A stretch of 6,302 nt of DNA from Candidatus Gastranaerophilales bacterium. Its GTDB lineage: Bacteria > Cyanobacteriota > Vampirovibrionia > Gastranaerophilales > JAQUYY01. Every line of letters starts with the position of its first letter. The stretch's first letter is position 1. This document shows positions 1 to 6,198 of this stretch, one piece after another. The DNA is taken from assembly GCA_028691575.1 (NCBI GenBank), contig JAQUYY010000108.1, positions 1-6,302 of the forward strand, in the 5' to 3' direction. Made by a program: the position numbers and the translations under genes. The notes beneath the pieces were generated by a model that saw only the letters and a program-made list of their open reading frames with translations, was not told where the DNA came from and did not search any database.

Positions 1-1
1 G

Positions 2-91
2 GGAATCCCTGTATTAATTGCAGGAGAAATGATTACAGAACATCATCTAAAATTATTATCTTCGGATAAAATTATAAAAATTGTAAAATGA
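2..91 (+). CDS. C-terminal fragment of an unrecognised protein (5' end outside window)
   Basis: An open frame enters from the left edge and ends at a TGA at 89-91, giving 29 residues that start GIPVLIAGEM and end KIIKIVK. The pattern (a hydrophobic strand, then Gly, then a charged helix and a short hydrophobic tail) is what the end of a globular cytosolic alpha/beta domain looks like, and the other two plus frames read less like protein. I do not recognise the family and assign no function. It converges on the pilin-like gene, whose stop lies at 241-243. The 149-bp gap (92-240) is very AT-rich and holds only weak dyads (168-173 with 186-191; 194-199 with 230-235), so no convincing terminator was found. 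Confidence 0.55.
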   Translation, partial: GIPVLIAGEMITEHHLKLLSSDKIIKIVK

Positions 92-240
92 ATCCGACTT
101 AAAGTTTAATTTTAGGTAATTATAGTATTTATTTCCTATAAAGTTTATTATTTTGAAAATTCGTTGATAACAACACAAAAAAATATTGTTACCATACGCA
201 TTTTCTTGAATATTTGTTTATTGGCATCAGCGTATTTTTA

Positions 241-942
241 TTATTCATACAGATATTTTGCAGCACAGCCATGACCACTATTAGCCGCTGTTGTTGAGCC
301 TTCTATACAAGTTGTTGATGGATAATAATATCCTCTTGCTCCTATTGGTATCAAGGCATTTGAGGTTATATTTGCATTAAATATATCTTTTCCTATTGTA
401 TTCGGTTTCTTAAATCCGTTTATATCTATATATATAATTCCACATCTTATATAATCTCCTACTGGATCATTACAAGCTGAGTTGCGAAGATCAAAATACA
501 TTAAACTACCGTTGTTTAATATTAAGCCTGGAGCAGATGCACTTCCTATACCTGTGCCGTTTAAATAATGCCAACTGTTTGCTCCTGCATGCCAGCAGCC
601 TTGTGCACTTACTCCTGTTCCTGTTCCACCCATACTAGAAATACCTGAACAATTTTTTATTATATTTAATTTTGAAGCAAAAGCATTTTTTAAATCTTCA
701 CTTCCTGCCACATCTCCTGCAAATGCACCCGCTAAACTTCCGCCATTATCAGCTACAATCATCATTGTTGCTTGAGATAAATCAGAATACGATTTTTTCC
801 ACGCTGCTTTTAACTCTGCATCACTTGTCGTTCCGAATAACATCGGCGTAACTATTGAAGCAATTATTCCGATTATCGCAATTACTATAAGCGTCTCCGC
901 CAGAGTAAAGCCTTGTTTCTTCTTTTTCGTATTTTCTTTCAT
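241..942 (-). CDS. type IV pilin-like / pseudopilin precursor (prepilin-type N-terminal methylation domain)
   Basis: This 233-residue precursor has a class III (prepilin) signal. A basic leader, MKENTKKKKQG, is followed by FTLAE, so prepilin peptidase should cut after Gly11 and leave Phe12 as the N-methylated first residue, with Glu16 as the conserved Glu5 of the mature protein. Residues 12-36 form the hydrophobic helix that anchors the subunit in the inner membrane before assembly. The C-terminal domain is rich in Gly, Ser and Asn and has six cysteines (98, 116, 157, 167, 212, 225) that could form disulfides outside the membrane. A D-I-N-G...PN..GKD stretch at 173-186 resembles a motif recurrent in pilin-like proteins of Gastranaerophilales and could bind a metal; both points are inference. 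Type II secretion pseudopilin, minor pilin and competence pilin are not separable here. The start is supported by the leader; its own ribosome site (AGG) is weak, and an upstream mini-frame overlaps it. Confidence 0.9.
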   Translation of the reverse strand: MKENTKKKKQGFTLAETLIVIAIIGIIASIVTPMLFGTTSDAELKAAWKKSYSDLSQATMMIVADNGGSLAGAFAGDVAGSEDLKNAFASKLNIIKNCSGISSMGGTGTGVSAQGCWHAGANSWHYLNGTGIGSASAPGLILNNGSLMYFDLRNSACNDPVGDYIRCGIIYIDINGFKKPNTIGKDIFNANITSNALIPIGARGYYYPSTTCIEGSTTAANSGHGCAAKYLYE

Positions 943-959
943 TAACCTGTTATTTCCAT
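942..959 (-). promoter_or_regulatory. five-codon upstream frame with strong Shine-Dalgarno, overlapping the pilin start
   Basis: On the minus strand an ATG at 959-957 opens a frame encoding M-E-I-T-G that ends in TAA at 944-942. This stop shares its second A with the pilin ATG (TAATG). The mini-frame has a better ribosome site than the pilin gene: CAGAGG at 973-968, eight bases before its ATG. A 7-bp inverted repeat (949-955 with 962-968, 6-base loop) spans the mini-frame and leaves the pilin AGG just downstream of the stem. This geometry would allow translation by reinitiation or coupling. The parts are visible; the regulatory role is inference. Confidence 0.35.
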
Positions 960-1069
960 TAAAATAACCTCTGTTTGCCTTAAAAACTTACACTTAACAA
1001 TCTGTCACCATTACCCGTATAGATTTTAGCAATCATCAACGGAATGATTAATATACTAAGCTTAGCTGC

Positions 1070-1960
1070 CTAAAAATCAAGATTGATTTGTGAGAACTGA
1101 ATCATTTTATTTTTGCCACGTTTTTTGGCGTTATACAAAGCATGTTCTGCATATCTAATCAATGTATTAGCACTCTCATCAGTATTTTCCAAATATGGAT
1201 AGCAAGAAATACCACCGCTTATTGTAATTGGATGCGGTTCTTCTTCTCCATCAGGCATAAATTCCATTTTTTCAATATCACGTCTTAATCTTTCGGCAAA
1301 CAAATAAGCATTGTCTTCATCTGTATTTGGAAGAATGATAATAAACTCTTCGTCGCCATATCTTGTTAAAATATCTTCTTTTCTGACATACTGTTTTAAA
1401 ATTTCAGTAATTTTCTTTAAAAGGACATCGCCCCAATCATAACCGTACATATCATTTACAACTTTAAAGAAATCGATATCAAGCAATAGGCAAGAAAGTT
1501 TCAAATTGTAACGTTTTGCCCTTGAAATTTCAGCTTCAAGTCTTTCATGAAGATATTTTCTATTATACAAACCTGTTAATTCATCGGTTGTAGCAACAAC
1601 ATTAATTTCATTTTTCAACTGTTTTATTTTCAAAAGATTTTTAATTCTAACTTTTAATTCTTCCTGCTTATACGGTTTTAAAATATAATCATAGCTGTCT
1701 GCACGAACGGTAACCCCTTCCAGGATATTTTGTGCTGCTACTAAAACAGGTGCTGAAAATTTATTGCACATAAATATATTTTTGGCATCCTCATCGTTTG
1801 TTTCAACAACAATAACCTGAGGGTTTAACTGCTCAGCTTCTCTGATTTCGTCGGTTTTTTTAACCCTGATTGAATAATCTTCAGTATTTTCCAATAATTT
1901 TTGAATTTCAGAATCGCTATCCTGAGTGTAAATGATTATATTTTCCATTCTCAATCCCAT
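1070..1960 (-). CDS. diguanylate-cyclase-like protein: degenerate receiver domain plus GGDEF domain with altered GDEEF signature
   Basis: The 296-residue cytosolic protein has two parts. Residues about 5-115 follow the receiver fold (PQVIVVE at 47-53, APVLVAA at 70-76, YILKPY at 92-97), but Glu53 occupies the phospho-acceptor Asp position and Ala76 the usual Thr/Ser; Lys95 is kept. Residues about 122-288 form a GGDEF domain: DELTGLYNR at 126-134, metal Asp161 in DIDFFK, N169-D170, an RxxD inhibitory site (Arg193, Asp196) exactly five residues before the signature, and a C-terminal ALYNAKKRGKN. The signature reads G-D-E-E-F at 202-206, so the second glycine is Asp. The family makes c-di-GMP from two GTP; whether this member does is uncertain. 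Met5 (ATG at 1948-1946) is a plausible alternative start, giving MENIIIYT; neither start has a clear ribosome site. A good promoter lies just upstream, and the pilin-like gene follows 127 bp downstream. Confidence 0.9.
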   Translation of the reverse strand: MGLRMENIIIYTQDSDSEIQKLLENTEDYSIRVKKTDEIREAEQLNPQVIVVETNDEDAKNIFMCNKFSAPVLVAAQNILEGVTVRADSYDYILKPYKQEELKVRIKNLLKIKQLKNEINVVATTDELTGLYNRKYLHERLEAEISRAKRYNLKLSCLLLDIDFFKVVNDMYGYDWGDVLLKKITEILKQYVRKEDILTRYGDEEFIIILPNTDEDNAYLFAERLRRDIEKMEFMPDGEEEPHPITISGGISCYPYLENTDESANTLIRYAEHALYNAKKRGKNKMIQFSQINLDF

Positions 1961-1980
1961 CCATATTATTCTTTGTACTA

Positions 1981-2010
1981 ATTATAATTGTAATTTTAAC
2001 AAATTGTTAA
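1981..2010 (-). promoter_or_regulatory. sigma-70-type promoter with overlapping inverted repeat, upstream of the GGDEF gene
   Basis: Reading the minus strand, TTAACA (2010-2005, five of six to TTGACA) and a perfect TATAAT (1986-1981) are separated by 18 bases. The predicted transcript start is near 1974, which leaves a leader of roughly 14-26 bases depending on the start codon. A perfect 7-1-7 inverted repeat, TTAACAA-a-TTGTTAA at 1996-2010, covers the -35 element and part of the spacer, a position suited to a repressor or activator site. The dyad is also AT-rich enough to be chance. Confidence 0.55.
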
Positions 2011-2042
2011 CAAAAAGTAAACTTATTTTTTATTTTAACTGT

Positions 2043-2384
2043 TTACTGAGCTAAGGTAATTTCTCTAACCTTATATCTGCTTATTGTTAAAAGCCCTGTA
2101 TCGGTTTTTAATTCTATTTTTTTATCATCTAAATAATAAACTTCTCCGAATATTTTTTTTCTTTTAAAAAAGCCGATTTCAACTAAATCAAGAGCTTTGC
2201 CCGAAGGAATTTCTCTAATAACCGATCTTATACCGTTTTCTGTTTTGATTTCAACTGCTCCGCTAAGAATAAAGTTAATTTTACCATTCAAAATATTTCC
2301 GTTTTCAAAAACAATGCTGTCGGCAAAAACTTTGCAATTACAGGCAAACAAACAAATTAAAGCTGTTAAAATATGTTTTTTCAT
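2043..2384 (-). CDS. small exported protein with two similar beta-rich halves
   Basis: The 113-residue protein begins with a Sec signal peptide (MKKH, then a hydrophobic core at 5-15) with a likely type I cleavage after Val-Phe-Ala21, leaving about 92 residues outside the inner membrane. A lipobox is not convincing: the residues before Cys15 are Leu-Phe-Ala. The mature part looks all-beta. Residues 31-56 align without gaps to 77-102 (offset 46): Gly34/Gly80, Glu45/Glu91, Lys47/Lys93, Thr48/Thr94 and Gly51/Gly97 are identical and most hydrophobic positions are kept, implying an ancient internal duplication of a small SH3- or Sm-like barrel unit. The family is not recognised and no function is claimed. 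It is transcribed toward the GGDEF gene (82-bp gap) and divergently from the hydrolase. Its ribosome site is weak (GTGAAAAG). Confidence 0.75.
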   Translation of the reverse strand: MKKHILTALICLFACNCKVFADSIVFENGNILNGKINFILSGAVEIKTENGIRSVIREIPSGKALDLVEIGFFKRKKIFGEVYYLDDKKIELKTDTGLLTISRYKVREITLAQ

Positions 2385-2419
2385 TACTTTTCACTAAATA
2401 AGATCGTATCTTAAGTTTA

Positions 2420-2448
2420 ATTATAACGTTTTTTGTATTTTTTGCAAA
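2420..2448 (-). promoter_or_regulatory. minus-strand promoter of the small exported protein
   Basis: On the minus strand, TTTGCA (2448-2443, four of six to TTGACA) and a perfect TATAAT (2425-2420) are spaced by 17 bases. Transcription would start near 2413, giving a leader of about 29 bases to the ATG at 2384. The -35 element is one half of the palindrome at 2438-2451, which also serves the opposite promoter. Confidence 0.5.
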
Positions 2449-2451
2449 AAA
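2438..2451. repeat. 14-bp perfect palindrome centred between divergent promoters
   Basis: TTTTTTGCAAAAAA is perfectly self-complementary, with its axis between 2444 and 2445. Its centre supplies TTTGCA as a -35 element on each strand. A second pairing is possible (2428-2435 with 2445-2452, eight bp, 9-base loop). The A/T runs could also bend the DNA. It is either a shared core element, an operator, or a fortunate A/T run in an AT-rich spacer. Confidence 0.5.
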
Positions 2452-2469
2452 CATTTTCTGTTGTATTAT
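2441..2469 (+). promoter_or_regulatory. plus-strand promoter of the serine hydrolase gene
   Basis: TTTGCA (2441-2446, four of six) and TATTAT (2464-2469, five of six) are separated by 17 bases. The predicted start is near 2476, giving a leader of about 28 bases to the TTG at 2504. It mirrors the minus-strand promoter exactly about the axis at 2444.5: both -10 hexamers are centred 22 bases away. Confidence 0.45.
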
Positions 2470-2488
2470 TATATTTAACACTAAAATT

Positions 2489-2494
2489 AAGGAG
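2489..2494 (+). promoter_or_regulatory. Shine-Dalgarno AAGGAG that decides the TTG start at 2504
   Basis: AAGGAG lies nine bases before the TTG at 2504. An in-frame TTG at 2495 directly abuts it with no spacer, so 2495 could not be served by this site. There is no in-frame ATG before residue 130 of the longer reading, so the TTG at 2504 is the best start. Confidence 0.7.
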
Positions 2495-2503
2495 TTGGGA
2501 AAT

Positions 2504-3697
2504 TTGCCTTATTTAAAGTCTAAACCTCAATATCAGCAAACTCAAAATGTTGAATATAAAACTCTTCGGCAAAAAAAACAGCTTAAGAAAAAAAAATATT
2601 TTAAGTCAAAAATAAGCCTTTTGATAACTTTCTTGATTATAGGCGGCATTATTTTGCCTGATGTTTGTCAAACAAATTGGAATAATATTTTTGTTAACCG
2701 TATAAAAAACAGGAACATAAAAATCAGCCTGATAAGTGATTATTTCTATAATAGAGTGCCATATACCAATTTTGACAACGAATTACAAGAAAAATTTAAT
2801 TTCATAAACAGGTCAGAACAATTATTTACAAATGATTACATTGCAGGAACTAAAATTTTAGGTGAAGTTAAAATCAAAAAACCTGAAATGGAGGCATTAT
2901 TTTTAACTGATGAAATCAGCATTCTCAAACAAAAATTAATGAACCTTTCGGCAGATTATTCTAATTTAACGCCGGGCGTTTTTGTTTGGGATTTTTCAAC
3001 CGGAAAATATGTATCAATAAACGGTGATGAAATTTTTCCGACTGCAAGTATTATAAAAATACCTATTTTATGCCAATTGTTTAAAAGACAAGAACTGGGA
3101 TTAATAAATCTTAATGATAAAATGACATTTAACGAACATTTTAGAACAGGTGGTTCCGGTGAAATGCAATACATGAGTGCAAATTTTGATATTACTGTTG
3201 AAAAATTAGCCGAGTTAATGATTCAAAACAGTGATAACTCTGCAACAAATATGCTTTTATCTGCTGTTGGCGGAGCAAATAATTTAAATAAAGAAATGAG
3301 AAATTGGGGACTGCCTGCTACCGAAATAAATACTTGGCTTCCAGACCTTGAGGGAACAAATATTACAACTCCTTTAGAAATGGCTACAATACTTTATAAT
3401 ATAGATAATCCAAAATTCCTTTCATTAAAAAGTCGGGCAAAAATGATTGATATTATGAGTCATGTTAAAAACAGATATTTAATAGAAGAAGAATTGCCAT
3501 CTGATGCTTTATTTATTCATAAAACAGGCAATATCCGCTCAATGCTGGGGGATTCAGGAATTGTTGAAATGTCTGACGGCCGAAAATTTATTGTTGTTAT
3601 GATGATAAAAAGACCACCTAATTCATATTCAGCAAAACAATACATCCATCAGGCTTCCGACCTGATTTATAATTATTTTAATAACAACAAAATTTAA
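2504..3697 (+). CDS. membrane-anchored class A beta-lactamase-like serine hydrolase, no Glu166 equivalent
   Basis: The 397-residue protein starts at a TTG. A basic N-terminus (KKQLKKKKYFKSK) precedes one hydrophobic segment at about 36-53, so it is a signal anchor with the bulk outside the inner membrane; a 100-residue linker follows. The enzyme domain, about 155-395, has the three class A motifs: S182-I-I-K185 (nucleophile and general base), S243-D-N, and K340-T-G. The omega-loop segment reads W278-L-P-D-L-E-G, so Leu279 sits where Glu166 of TEM is expected, and the loop is about six residues shorter to the T-T-P that follows. Without that Glu, hydrolytic deacylation should be poor, so a penicillin-binding, peptidoglycan-related or other serine hydrolase role is as likely as resistance. 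The length exceeds a secreted class A enzyme (about 290) because of the anchor and linker. The stop overlaps that of the convergent aminopeptidase gene. Confidence 0.88.
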   Translation: MPYLKSKPQYQQTQNVEYKTLRQKKQLKKKKYFKSKISLLITFLIIGGIILPDVCQTNWNNIFVNRIKNRNIKISLISDYFYNRVPYTNFDNELQEKFNFINRSEQLFTNDYIAGTKILGEVKIKKPEMEALFLTDEISILKQKLMNLSADYSNLTPGVFVWDFSTGKYVSINGDEIFPTASIIKIPILCQLFKRQELGLINLNDKMTFNEHFRTGGSGEMQYMSANFDITVEKLAELMIQNSDNSATNMLLSAVGGANNLNKEMRNWGLPATEINTWLPDLEGTNITTPLEMATILYNIDNPKFLSLKSRAKMIDIMSHVKNRYLIEEELPSDALFIHKTGNIRSMLGDSGIVEMSDGRKFIVVMMIKRPPNSYSAKQYIHQASDLIYNYFNNNKI

Positions 3698-5388
3698 CCA
3701 ATCGCTGATTTTTGATATTTTTCAAGCCAAATTTTTTCTTCGTCATTTAACATTTCAAGGTTAATAAGTTTTTTATCAAAATTTGATTTTACTAAAGTTT
3801 TAATTTTTCCGTTATCGAGATAAACCGTATTTTCAAGCCTGACGCCACCCCAATTTTCGTTGTATAAACCTGGTTCTATCGTAAACACCATGCCTGATTT
3901 TAAAGGAATTTTAGCCCCCTCTGACGGGCTTATATGCGGAATACCGTCGTGAACCGAAATACCAACGCCATGACCTGTTCCATGAGCAAATTTAAAACCG
4001 CCTAAAAATTCATTCTTATCGAAATTTTCATCAATAATATCTCTTACGGTTTTATCAACATCAAACCCGCTGGTATTAGCGGTTATGGGATGATTTAAAC
4101 CGTTTAGCAAAGCTTTTAAAACTTTCGTATAGATAAATTTCTGCTCATTTGTAGGCTGAATTTTATTATCCGAAGCAAAAAAAGTTCTTGTAATATCCGT
4201 TGAATATCCCCCCTCAAAATATGCCCCACAATCAAGCAAAATAAACTCTCCCGGCTGTATCATTTTATTCGCATCAGCATTTGTATAATGAATAATTGCA
4301 CTATTTTTGCCACCGGCTAAAATTACTTCAAAACTGAGGTTATACGCTCCTTGTTCGTAGAAGAAATTTTTTATTTTATCAGATAAATCTTTTTCAGTAA
4401 TTTTATACCCTTGCTCAAGCCCTTGATTAAGCCAGCAGATCGCCCTGTTTACAACAATATCCGTTTTTAAAAAACATTCTTTCAAATGCTCAATTTCTTC
4501 ATTAGTTTTAATTGATTTCATTTGAGCAATCGAATTTTCCTTGACTTCAGCAGTATTAAATCTTTCTATAAGCCTGTAAGTCTTTAAATTTATAGATGTT
4601 GGGCTAAAACTTATTGTCATATCATTTTTAATGGAGTTTATAAAATTTTCAAATTCATTTTCGGATAAAAATTTGAAATTTTCACAAAAATATTGAAATA
4701 CATCATTTTTAAAATTGCTAAAAACATAACATTTGCCGTTTTTAATTACTGCTTTTGCCTTAAATGAAGAACTATAGGGGATATGGGTACTTCTTAAATT
4801 AGTTAAATAAGCAATTTCTTCCAATTTAGTTATCAAAAAAATATCCGTTTTTATTTCGCTAACAAGCAAATCAAGTTTTTCATCTGCCGATTTGCCGGTA
4901 ATTTCAACAGGGACAATCCTTACTTCAAAGTCTGCTGATTTACATTGAGTGATAATGTCTTCATTAAATTCAACAAATTTAAATTCGTTTTCACTAAATT
5001 TTTTATAATCGGCATAAGATATTTTTGAAGTTATGAGTCCAATTTTAGCATTTTTTCTCAATAATTCCTGCATCTTTTCTGGAATTGCTTTTTTTATTGG
5101 CTCTGATAAGCCAAGTTTTAAAACGGTTATCACATTTTTATCGACTTCATCGTCAGCTTGTTTATGATACCTGCCATCAACAAAAAGAAACACATTATCT
5201 TCTGTTACAAGAGCATCACCGGTTGAGCCGGAAAATCCTGTTATCAAATATCTTGAATTTTGCTCCAATGAATTGTATTCATTCAAATATTCATCCGTTG
5301 ACGGAATAAGCATTGCATCAAGATTTTCTTTTTGCATAAAATCTCTTAATTTTTTAAGATTATATTGAAAATCTGAAAATTTTTTCAT
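3694..5388 (-). CDS. Xaa-Pro aminopeptidase, M24B family, three-domain (aminopeptidase P type)
   Basis: This 564-residue cytosolic metalloenzyme removes N-terminal residues that precede proline. The order is creatinase-type N-terminal domain (about 8-145, with SRYLITGFSGSTG at 45-57 and FVDGRYHKQA at 69-78), second creatinase-like domain (about 155-295, with EIAYLTNLRS at 191-200), the pita-bread catalytic domain (about 300-525), and a short C-terminal extension (about 526-564). The five metal ligands are present by comparison with E. coli PepP: Asp386, Asp398, His473, Glu505 and Glu519. The supporting histidines His367 (IIHY), His469 and His480 are kept too. The three-domain layout is that of the long aminopeptidase P1 group rather than the 440-residue PepP. 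The start is backed by AAGG eight bases upstream. A TATAAA at 5417-5412 may be its -10, but no good -35 accompanies it. No signal peptide is present. Confidence 0.95.
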   Translation of the reverse strand: MKKFSDFQYNLKKLRDFMQKENLDAMLIPSTDEYLNEYNSLEQNSRYLITGFSGSTGDALVTEDNVFLFVDGRYHKQADDEVDKNVITVLKLGLSEPIKKAIPEKMQELLRKNAKIGLITSKISYADYKKFSENEFKFVEFNEDIITQCKSADFEVRIVPVEITGKSADEKLDLLVSEIKTDIFLITKLEEIAYLTNLRSTHIPYSSSFKAKAVIKNGKCYVFSNFKNDVFQYFCENFKFLSENEFENFINSIKNDMTISFSPTSINLKTYRLIERFNTAEVKENSIAQMKSIKTNEEIEHLKECFLKTDIVVNRAICWLNQGLEQGYKITEKDLSDKIKNFFYEQGAYNLSFEVILAGGKNSAIIHYTNADANKMIQPGEFILLDCGAYFEGGYSTDITRTFFASDNKIQPTNEQKFIYTKVLKALLNGLNHPITANTSGFDVDKTVRDIIDENFDKNEFLGGFKFAHGTGHGVGISVHDGIPHISPSEGAKIPLKSGMVFTIEPGLYNENWGGVRLENTVYLDNGKIKTLVKSNFDKKLINLEMLNDEEKIWLEKYQKSAIG

Positions 5389-5430
5389 TACAAGAGCCTT
5401 AAAATTTTATTTTTATACATACTAAATCAA

Positions 5431-5477
5431 AAAAACAAACAGGTCTACATTCTATCGATGCAGACTTATTTGTTTTT
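5431..5477 (-). terminator. rho-independent terminator of the TolC-family gene, symmetric in sequence
   Basis: Two 19-base arms (5431-5449 and 5459-5477) pair around a 9-base loop with two mismatches and one G-U. The distal part of the stem is an A run on one side and a T run on the other. On the minus strand the structure begins 17 bases after the TolC-family stop and ends in a T-rich stretch, as an intrinsic terminator should. The opposite strand also ends in T-rich sequence, so it would stop plus-strand transcripts too. It separates the TolC-family unit from the aminopeptidase gene. Confidence 0.75.
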
Positions 5478-5493
5478 ATAGTAAGATTATTGA

Positions 5494-6198
5494 TTAAAGA
5501 TTTTCAGCTTGTGCTCTTTTTAACTCTGCTACTGCACTTTCAATCCATTCCAGATGATCTGCATTAGCATTTGCAAAATCAATAAAACCGATTGCTCTTT
5601 GTATCCAAACTACACATTCTACAAAATCATAATAAGATAATTTTGACTGCTCTTGCGATTTTAATAAGTTATTTTGAGAATCAATCAAGTCAGTAATCGA
5701 GGCTTTTCCGTCTTGATAATTATCCTGTACAATTTCAAAAGATTTTTCTGCATTTTCTAAAGCTACTTTAGCAAATTTAGTATTAAAATAAAAAGCTAAT
5801 GTATTATTAACTCTTGTCCTAATTTCTTTTTCAACAGCTTCCTTTACATGTTCTTTCTTTTCACTTAAAGCTAAAATCTCTTCATTTGCTTTTTTAAGTT
5901 TTAAATATCTTTGACCGCCTTCAAAAACAGGAAGTTGAGCAACGATACCCAGTGCAGCAGTTTCTTTAGTATAGTTGGGATTAGAACCTTTAGATCCTTT
6001 GAAATTTCTAGTAAAGTTGTTTTTTCCTTCAAATTGCAATGCAACATCAGGTAATACAAACTGCAAGCCATACGATAATTTTTCTCTTTTTTTAGCTTCA
6101 ATAGCCTGTTCAACTTGAGCCAATTCAGGAGAAATTTTTATTCCTCTTGCAACAATCATTTCTACAAAACCATGATGTCGTTTTTTAGAGCAGCCCAT
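5494..6198 (-). pseudogene. TolC-family outer membrane protein, C-terminal half only (N-terminus missing)
   Basis: The 234 residues match the second structural half of TolC-type channel proteins, which export substrates across the outer membrane with an inner-membrane pump and adaptor. Visible landmarks are the entry helix with SPELAQVEQAIEAKKRE (23-39), a strand QFVLPDVALQ (46-55), the turn LPVFEGGQ (89-96), a long charged helix (97-150), and YQDGKASITDLIDSQ (161-175). Family members usually have about 400-500 residues and a signal peptide; both the first half and the signal are absent. Homology seems to begin near Phe11, and residues 1-10 (MGCSKKRHHG) look unrelated. No ribosome site precedes the ATG at 6198-6196, and an in-frame TAA sits at 6207-6205. 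I read it as a truncated gene or a gene cut at a breakpoint or assembly joint. A functional short protein is less likely. A terminator follows 17 bases downstream. Confidence 0.75.

Noticed and set aside
1031..1065. Terminator after the GGDEF gene: a 6-bp hairpin (1031-1036 with 1044-1049) and a 10-bp palindrome CTAAGCTTAG at 1056-1065.
   Set aside because: The stems are short and AT-rich, and no T run follows on the minus strand.
943..1069. Possible c-di-GMP (GEMM-I) riboswitch before the pilin-like gene, prompted by an AAGGCAAAC string on the minus strand next to a GGDEF gene.
   Set aside because: Only that short string fits. The later conserved GACGCAAAGC and GGTAGC elements and the paired stems are missing, and the string lies too close to the start codon.
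2043..2384. Lipoprotein assignment for the small exported protein.
   Set aside because: Phe at the -2 position before Cys15 breaks the usual lipobox, and a type I site after Ala21 fits better.
2197..2397. Plus-strand open frame of 66 residues.
   Set aside because: It is antisense to the small exported protein, lacks a ribosome site and has no recognisable protein character.
2956..3174. Minus-strand open frame of 72 residues inside the hydrolase gene.
   Set aside because: A shadow of a clearly coding frame whose active-site motifs lie on the plus strand.
3648..3666. Hairpin ATCAGG...CCTGAT near the end of the hydrolase gene as a terminator.
   Set aside because: For the plus strand it lies before the stop codon, and on the minus strand no clear T run follows; a 6-bp stem is too weak alone.
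5085..5309. Plus-strand open frame of 74 residues opposite the aminopeptidase.
   Set aside because: Antisense to a conserved N-terminal domain, with no ribosome site.
5901..6113. Minus-strand open frame of 70 residues in another phase over the TolC fragment.
   Set aside because: The overlapping frame carries the TolC-family features; this one reads as a low-complexity K/L shadow.
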